From assembly GCF_026409565.1 (NCBI RefSeq), contig NZ_CP112881.1, positions 3,603,501 to 3,667,500 of the forward strand: a DNA stretch of 64,000 nt, written 5' to 3'. This DNA is from Sneathiella aquimaris (GTDB taxonomy: Bacteria > Pseudomonadota > Alphaproteobacteria > Sneathiellales > Sneathiellaceae). The translations under genes were made by a program, and so were the position numbers. The notes under the pieces were generated by a model. The model searched no databases. It was not told where the DNA came from and saw nothing but the letters and a program-made list of their open reading frames with translations. Below, piece by piece: positions 58,750-64,000 of this stretch (its first letter is position 1; each line of letters starts with the position of its first letter).

Positions 58750-61071
58750 ATGTCTTCAGTCGCCCCGATCTCACAGCAAATCTGGGATATGAAATATCGC
58801 TTTAAATCTGCCGATAACAAACAGGTTGAGCGATCCATTGAAGATACCTGGAAGCGCATCGCAAAGGCACTTGCGGCCCCTGAAAAAAGCCCTGAAAAAT
58901 GGGAAAGATCTTTTTACGAAGCGCTTGAGGATTACAAATTTCTACCCGCTGGCCGAATCATTGCCGGGGCCGGCACCAAGCGAAAAGTAACCCTGTTCAA
59001 CTGTTTTGTGATGGGGGATATCCCGGATGATATGTCCTCCATCTTTGACAATCTGAAGGAAGCCGCCCTTACCATGCAACAGGGCGGAGGAATCGGTTAC
59101 AATTTCTCGACATTGCGGCCTAAAGGCGCCCCTGTTCACGGAATGGGGTCTGATGCATCCGGTCCCTTAAGTTTCATGGATGTTTGGGATAGTATGTGCC
59201 GCACCATAATGAGTGCGGGATCCCGTCGGGGTGCGATGATGGCGACCATGCGCTGCGATCATCCGGACATTCAGGATTTCATCACTGCCAAACGCGAACC
59301 GGGCCGCCTTCGCATGTTCAATTTATCGGTTCTGGTGACCGACGCCTTTATGGAGGCGGTAAAGAAAAACGATTCCTGGGATCTTGTATTTGAAGGGACC
59401 TTGTATAAAACGGTCAGCGCACGGGCCCTGTGGGACGAAATCATGCGCTCCACCTATGCCTTTGCTGAACCGGGGGTCATCTTTATCGATCGGATCAATC
59501 GGCGTAACAACCTGCATTATGCGGAAACAATTTCGGGCACCAACCCGTGCGGCGAACAACCTTTGCCACCCTATGGTGCCTGCTTACTTGGCTCTGTCAA
59601 TCTGACAAAACTTGTCAAAAAACCTTTTGAAACAAGTGCCCATCTGGATCTGGAGCAATTGGACAGCCTTGTTCGCACAGCAATTCGTATGATGGATAAT
59701 GTGATTGATGTGTCTGGTTTTCCGTTGGAACAGCAAGCACAGGAAGCCAATGCAAAACGCCGGATTGGTCTGGGTATTACCGGGTTGGCCGATGCCTTGA
59801 TCATGTGCGGCATACGCTATGGATCAGATGAGGCCGTTTCCATAACCCGCCAATGGATGGCGGCCATTCGGCGGTCCGCCTACCTTGCCTCTACCGATCT
59901 GGCCAAAGAAAAAGGCGCGTTTCCTCTCTTCGACAAAGACCAGTATCTGGCCGGGGAAACCGTTCAGGAACTTGATGCAGACATTCAGGACGCTCTTAAA
60001 AAGCATGGTATTCGAAACGCACTTCTGACCTCCATCGCCCCCACAGGAACCATTTCCCTGCTGGCCAATAATATCTCCAGTGGATTGGAACCTGTCTTCA
60101 GTTTTTCATATACCCGGAATGTCCTGATGCCGGATGGCACCCGCAAGGCCGAAGAGGTTACGGACTATGCGCTCAGGTTATTCCGAAGGTTGAAGGGCGA
60201 AAATGTACCGCTTCCCGATTATTTTGTGGACGCGCAGATTCTAAAGCCGATGGATCATGTCAAAATGCAGGCGGCCGTTCAGGAGTTTGTTGATAGTTCC
60301 ATCTCGAAAACCATTAATTGCCCGGAAGATATCAGCTTTGAGCATTTCAAGGATATTTACTTGAAAGCCTATGAAACCGGCTGCAAGGGCTGCACCACGT
60401 ACCGCCCCAACGACATCACGGGCGCCGTTCTGGAAACCAGCAAAACAGAGGAAAACCAATCGCAATCCTCGCTACCTCTGGAGGAACCAACACCCCGGCC
60501 AAAAGACAGTTTTGAAGCCGGCGGTATTGTTTACATGACCCGCCCGCTTGACCGCCCCGGCACTCTGCCCGGCCAGACTTATAAATTGAAGTGGCCGGAA
60601 AGCAATCATGCAATGTATATCACCCTGAACGATGTTATTCAGGATGGTCGGCGCCGACCCTTTGAAATCTTCATCAATTCCAAAAATGTCGAGCATTTCG
60701 CCTGGACAGTGGCTCTGACGCGAATGATCTCAGCCGTTTTCCGGCGTGGCGGTGATGTCAGTTTCGTCGTTGAGGAATTGAAGGCTGTTTTCGACCCCCG
60801 CGGTGGTGCCTGGATGCAAGGGCGCTATGTGCCTTCACTACTGGCTGCCATTGGAGATGTGGTTGAAACCCATCTTGTTCAAATTGGTTTCTTACCGGAT
60901 CCGGCCAAACGGGATCCGGAAACAAACTCAAAACGACAAAGCGTCGGCAGTTCCCAAATGCAGGATCGAACCGGTCTACAACGGCAATGCCCCGAATGCG
61001 GTGAAGCGTCCTTAATCAAGAGTGAGGGCTGTGATACCTGTGCTTCCTGCGGATTTTCAAAATGTAGCTAG
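58750..61071 (+). CDS. nrdJ: Vitamin B12-dependent (class II) ribonucleotide reductase
   Basis: 773 residues. LPAGRIIAGAGTKRKVTLFNCFVMGDIPDD and GTNPCGEQPLPPYGACLLGSVNL (about 258-280) are core motifs with catalytic Cys, and the C-terminal zinc ribbon CPECGEASLIKSEGCDTCASCGF (about 743-765) carries two CxxC. The extra domain before it (GQTYKLKWPESNHAMYITLND..., about 600-720) is typical of the NrdJ family. Reduces ribonucleotides using adenosylcobalamin, so it competes for the coenzyme with Ecm and works with or without oxygen. AGGAG is seven bases before the ATG. A small terminator follows. Confidence 0.95.
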   Translation: MSSVAPISQQIWDMKYRFKSADNKQVERSIEDTWKRIAKALAAPEKSPEKWERSFYEALEDYKFLPAGRIIAGAGTKRKVTLFNCFVMGDIPDDMSSIFDNLKEAALTMQQGGGIGYNFSTLRPKGAPVHGMGSDASGPLSFMDVWDSMCRTIMSAGSRRGAMMATMRCDHPDIQDFITAKREPGRLRMFNLSVLVTDAFMEAVKKNDSWDLVFEGTLYKTVSARALWDEIMRSTYAFAEPGVIFIDRINRRNNLHYAETISGTNPCGEQPLPPYGACLLGSVNLTKLVKKPFETSAHLDLEQLDSLVRTAIRMMDNVIDVSGFPLEQQAQEANAKRRIGLGITGLADALIMCGIRYGSDEAVSITRQWMAAIRRSAYLASTDLAKEKGAFPLFDKDQYLAGETVQELDADIQDALKKHGIRNALLTSIAPTGTISLLANNISSGLEPVFSFSYTRNVLMPDGTRKAEEVTDYALRLFRRLKGENVPLPDYFVDAQILKPMDHVKMQAAVQEFVDSSISKTINCPEDISFEHFKDIYLKAYETGCKGCTTYRPNDITGAVLETSKTEENQSQSSLPLEEPTPRPKDSFEAGGIVYMTRPLDRPGTLPGQTYKLKWPESNHAMYITLNDVIQDGRRRPFEIFINSKNVEHFAWTVALTRMISAVFRRGGDVSFVVEELKAVFDPRGGAWMQGRYVPSLLAAIGDVVETHLVQIGFLPDPAKRDPETNSKRQSVGSSQMQDRTGLQRQCPECGEASLIKSEGCDTCASCGFSKCS

Positions 61072-61077
61072 CGGTCC

Positions 61078-61107
61078 GACAAAGATGTCCGCCCTTTGTC
61101 CTTGTTT
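61078..61107 (+). terminator. Terminator after nrdJ
   Basis: GACAAAG (61078-61084) pairs with CTTTGTC (61094-61100) with a 9-base loop, then CTTGTTTT. A 7-bp stem with a T-rich tail. Confidence 0.55.
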
Positions 61108-61134
61108 TCAGAAAATAACCGTGCGCATATTAAG

Positions 61135-62045
<911 letters not shown>

Positions 62046-62077
62046 ATAATTAATCCTTAAATCAGAAAGCTCTAAGA

Positions 62078-62094
62078 TATGCAAAAACTGCATA
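62078..62094. promoter_or_regulatory. Inverted repeat upstream of the DUF1127 gene
   Basis: TATGCA (62078-62083), five bases, TGCATA (62089-62094): a perfect 6-bp dyad 80 bases upstream of the small DUF1127 gene. Possible operator. Confidence 0.3.
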
Positions 62095-62174
62095 GGTGAA
62101 GTGCCATAATTCTGAATCTCATTTCGAAAGAACTGTCTTATATGTCGGTCATCGAATTTAGTGAGGATTGAGCG

Positions 62175-62399
62175 ATGACTGTCTTACCATTTAATACATC
62201 CTATAATGCCGCTGAAGAAATTCAACGGGCTGTTCTTTTTGTTGTCATTCGTGCTGAAAAGCTGGTTGATGCCTTTCAACAGCAACGTCGTTACAGAAAG
62301 ACAGTAAACGCCCTGAATTCACTGGACAGTCGTTGTCTTGCAGATATTGGTCTGGATAAAGCGGATATCGAGCCAGTCGCAAAATCACTGTTCAAATAG
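62175..62399 (+). CDS. DUF1127 domain-containing small protein
   Basis: 74 residues. The C-terminal half YRKTVNALNSLDSRCLADIGLDKADIEPVAKSLF (about 40-73) is the DUF1127 (YjiS-like) motif with LxxLDxRxLxDIGL. The N-terminal half is amphipathic and mostly specific to this protein. Such small basic proteins are abundant in alphaproteobacteria, several being stress- or phosphate-regulated and RNA-binding, but this copy has no tested role. A GAGGATTGAGCG segment precedes the ATG. It stands alone, and a strong terminator follows. Confidence 0.85.
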   Translation: MTVLPFNTSYNAAEEIQRAVLFVVIRAEKLVDAFQQQRRYRKTVNALNSLDSRCLADIGLDKADIEPVAKSLFK

Positions 62400-62453
62400 G
62401 GAGCACAGGGACAGATTCCCCCCCTTTTGTCTGTCCCCACCCTGTTTGTTTTG

Positions 62454-62492
62454 AAAACACCCTCACGCATTTTTGGCTGGGGGTGTTTTTTT
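62454..62492 (+). terminator. Intrinsic terminator after the DUF1127 gene
   Basis: AAAACACCC (62454-62462) pairs with GGGTGTTTT (62481-62489), followed by T to 62492. A second hairpin (GGGACAGA 62408-62415 with TCTGTCCC 62430-62437) precedes it. Confidence 0.85.
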
Positions 62493-62510
62493 GTCTGCAA
62501 ACATGCCGCC

Positions 62511-63104
62511 CTAGCCTTCAACCAAAGCCAAAATCTTATGCAACGGGCCGTCTGCAATACCGAATTCGTCCAAATGATCTACGGTGCTTTTCAGATAATC
62601 CCGATTGGGACCACCGCGGCCTGACGCCGACGCAATAATACGCGCCGCTTCTTCTATCGTTGGGCGGCCACAATATTGTTCATGCTTTGGATCCGCAACA
62701 AAAGTCAGCGCTGTCACCCTTTCATCTCGATCCAGCAGTTTTAACTGCACCATCTTGGGGACATATACGCGCGTGACCATTTCCCGCCGGTATAAATAAT
62801 CGATCACAGGCTCCCGGATATCGGACGGGCACAGAATTGCTTTTCCTCGGCAGGAACCACCCGAGTCCAGCCCCAAAACCAAACCCGGTTTTTCTCGGGT
62901 TCCACGGTGCACAACCGAAGAGACGCAAAAAGACCGATGATATCCATACACCTGTGCATCTGCCGTCCCTTTGTGATCAAATCCCGGCCGCCACATCAAA
63001 GAGCCGTAGCCAAATATCCACAAATCCTCTCCTTCTGGTAAGTCAGGAAGCGGATGATCAACCGGCGGCAGGTCCGGTTCTATTACAAGGTCATATTTAC
63101 GCAT
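62511..63104 (-). CDS. Glutathione-specific gamma-glutamylcyclotransferase (ChaC-like)
   Basis: 197 residues from ATG 63104; the earlier TTG is rejected. DLWIFGYGSLMWRPGFDHKGTADAQVYGYHRSFCVSSVVHRGTREKPGLVLGLDSGG (about 27-83) has the YGSL substrate loop of cyclotransferases, and the ChaC pattern continues with YLYRREMVTRVYVPKMVQL, and the HEQYCGRPTIEEAARIIASASGRGGPNRDYL end. It splits glutathione into 5-oxoproline and Cys-Gly. ATG overlaps the transporter stop by one base (TGATG). Confidence 0.93.
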   Translation of the reverse strand: MRKYDLVIEPDLPPVDHPLPDLPEGEDLWIFGYGSLMWRPGFDHKGTADAQVYGYHRSFCVSSVVHRGTREKPGLVLGLDSGGSCRGKAILCPSDIREPVIDYLYRREMVTRVYVPKMVQLKLLDRDERVTALTFVADPKHEQYCGRPTIEEAARIIASASGRGGPNRDYLKSTVDHLDEFGIADGPLHKILALVEG

Positions 63105-63970
63105 CAAGAAGCCGTTCTGGGTTTAATATTCACAAGAGCCACCCCAACAATTGTTATTCCCATTCCAAGAAGGGAAACAAATGCCAGGCGTTCGTCAAAT
63201 AATAGGAAAGCAACGACAGCCGTACAAGGTGGCACAAGATAGAAAAGACTTGAGACATTAGCCGCCGCTCCATTTCTGAGGAGAATGTAAAGCAGACTGA
63301 CAGCCCCCAAAGAAAGAACAAAGACCAACCAGGCTAAAGCGAACACCAGCTCCCCGCTCCAGACAATGATACGGTCTTCCAAGAGAAACGACATGCCCAC
63401 AAAATAGGCCGTTGCAACAATGAACTGGATGAAATTACCGCTCTTCAGGCTCATGCCGGAGCAATATTTTTTCTGGTATAGGGTGCCAAAAGATATGGAT
63501 AACAAAGCCAAAAAACTAAGACCAATGGCGAAAACAGACCCCTCCCCCAGTGACAGTTTTTCCGCGACGACCAGAAAGACGCCAAGCAAACCGAATAATA
63601 GCCCCGCCCATTGTATCCGGCTTACTTTTTCAGAAAGTAGAATTCCGGCCATCGCTCCGACAATAAGCGGCTGAATTCCGACAATAAGGGCCGATGTTCC
63701 TGCCGGAACACCCAATCCAATTGACCAGAAGACGAACCCCAGATATCCCCCATGCATCAGCAGGCCGGCAAATCCGATATGCCCCCAATCCTGCCAGCGG
63801 TCCGGCCAACGCGTCCGCGTTAGCGTTACCAGAGGTAAAAACAATAAAACACAAATTCCAAAACGCACCGCAAGAAATGTCATGGGTTCGATATATGGTA
63901 ACCCAAGCTTTGCGCCGATAAAGCCCGTGCTCCACAAGAAGACAAAGACCGCGGGCATCATCGTCAGCAT
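63104..63970 (-). CDS. DMT-superfamily (EamA) transporter (start possibly outside window)
   Basis: 288 residues from ATG 63970 with ten helices in two EamA repeats: PAVFVFLWSTGFIGAKLGLPYIEPMTFLAVRFGICVLLF, then VPAGTSALIVGIQPLIVGAMAGILLSEKVSRIQWAGLLFGLLGVFLVV, and the second repeat ending VPPCTAVVAFLLFDERLAFVSLLGMGITIVGVALVNI. The frame is open in the remaining 30 bases to the window edge, so the true start may lie beyond. It is coupled to the ChaC-like gene by a one-base overlap (TGATG). Substrate unknown; export of a metabolite of the glutathione/amino-acid kind is conceivable but unproven. Confidence 0.88.
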   Translation of the reverse strand: MLTMMPAVFVFLWSTGFIGAKLGLPYIEPMTFLAVRFGICVLLFLPLVTLTRTRWPDRWQDWGHIGFAGLLMHGGYLGFVFWSIGLGVPAGTSALIVGIQPLIVGAMAGILLSEKVSRIQWAGLLFGLLGVFLVVAEKLSLGEGSVFAIGLSFLALLSISFGTLYQKKYCSGMSLKSGNFIQFIVATAYFVGMSFLLEDRIIVWSGELVFALAWLVFVLSLGAVSLLYILLRNGAAANVSSLFYLVPPCTAVVAFLLFDERLAFVSLLGMGITIVGVALVNIKPRTAS

Positions 63971-64000
63971 AATCGTGTTTTTACTCGCAGGGTGAGCGTT

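Overview
The window is a compact, ordinary chromosomal stretch of an alphaproteobacterium. The evidence is the ethylmalonyl-CoA pathway genes (Ccr, Ecm, Mcd), a SAM-II riboswitch in front of metZ, a CpdR-type receiver, DUF4170 and Coq7 proteins, a CIRCE-controlled groESL operon and the ftsEX-ydcF-plsC order. A free-living heterotroph of the Rhodospirillales/Sneathiella type would fit, but that assignment is inference. I see no phage, transposase, CRISPR array, rRNA or recent island. About 68 protein genes, one tRNA-Leu(CAA), two riboswitches, one CIRCE element and about twenty intrinsic terminators or operator-like repeats can be supported.

Layout. 0-1.3 kb: tail of a metal-sensor operon and a DUF938 methyltransferase. 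1.3-3.4 kb: groES-groEL with CIRCE. 3.6-11 kb: argS, a gamma-glutamyltransferase-like enzyme, DUF4170, a class III nucleotide cyclase and an unusual three-domain Nfu protein. 11-17 kb: enoyl-CoA hydratase, diguanylate cyclase, SAM-II riboswitch-metZ, OmpA-like lipoprotein, apaG, folE. 17-22 kb: TetR-MFP-RND efflux operon with a palindrome at the regulator's start. 22-26 kb: a lipoprotein, then argD-argF-hslO. 26-30 kb: ABC-2 permease, arsC, meaB, thiolase. 31-35 kb: HIG1 protein-cobalamin adenosyltransferase-etfB-etfA-hbd. 35-38 kb: FAD oxidoreductase, tautomerase, BrkB-like protein, nucleotidyltransferase. 38-43 kb: mcd-ccr divergent from ecm. 43-50 kb: gluQRS, S41 protease, DNA glycosylase, HNH nuclease, coq7, dsbB, YqaA and an orphan OmpR regulator. 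50.6 kb: tRNA-Leu. 50.8-53 kb: SDR, OB-fold protein and thiolase-like operon. 53-55 kb: cpdR, hpt, zinc-ribbon protein. 55-59 kb: ftsE-ftsX-HAD-ydcF-plsC. 59-64 kb: B12-dependent ribonucleotide reductase, cobalamin riboswitch-bluB, DUF1127, ChaC-like cyclotransferase and a DMT exporter.

How the genes fit together. A thiolase, 3-hydroxybutyryl-CoA dehydrogenase, a crotonase-family enzyme, Ccr, Ecm and Mcd supply much of the ethylmalonyl-CoA pathway for acetyl-CoA assimilation; ETF can take the electrons from Mcd. Ecm needs adenosylcobalamin, and the same window holds the MeaB chaperone, the adenosyltransferase that makes the coenzyme, BluB (lower ligand synthesis, under a cobalamin riboswitch) and a second B12 user, NrdJ. 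The most informative regulatory find is the metZ leader: pseudoknot, antiterminator and terminator strands can all be traced, giving an explicit mutually exclusive switch. I did not find a clearly new multi-gene system. The less usual points are the Nfu protein with a cysteine-less extra NifU domain, the GmhB-like phosphatase without zinc ligands inside the ftsEX operon, the cysteine-less thiolase/OB-fold pair, and a perfect palindrome between ccr and ecm.
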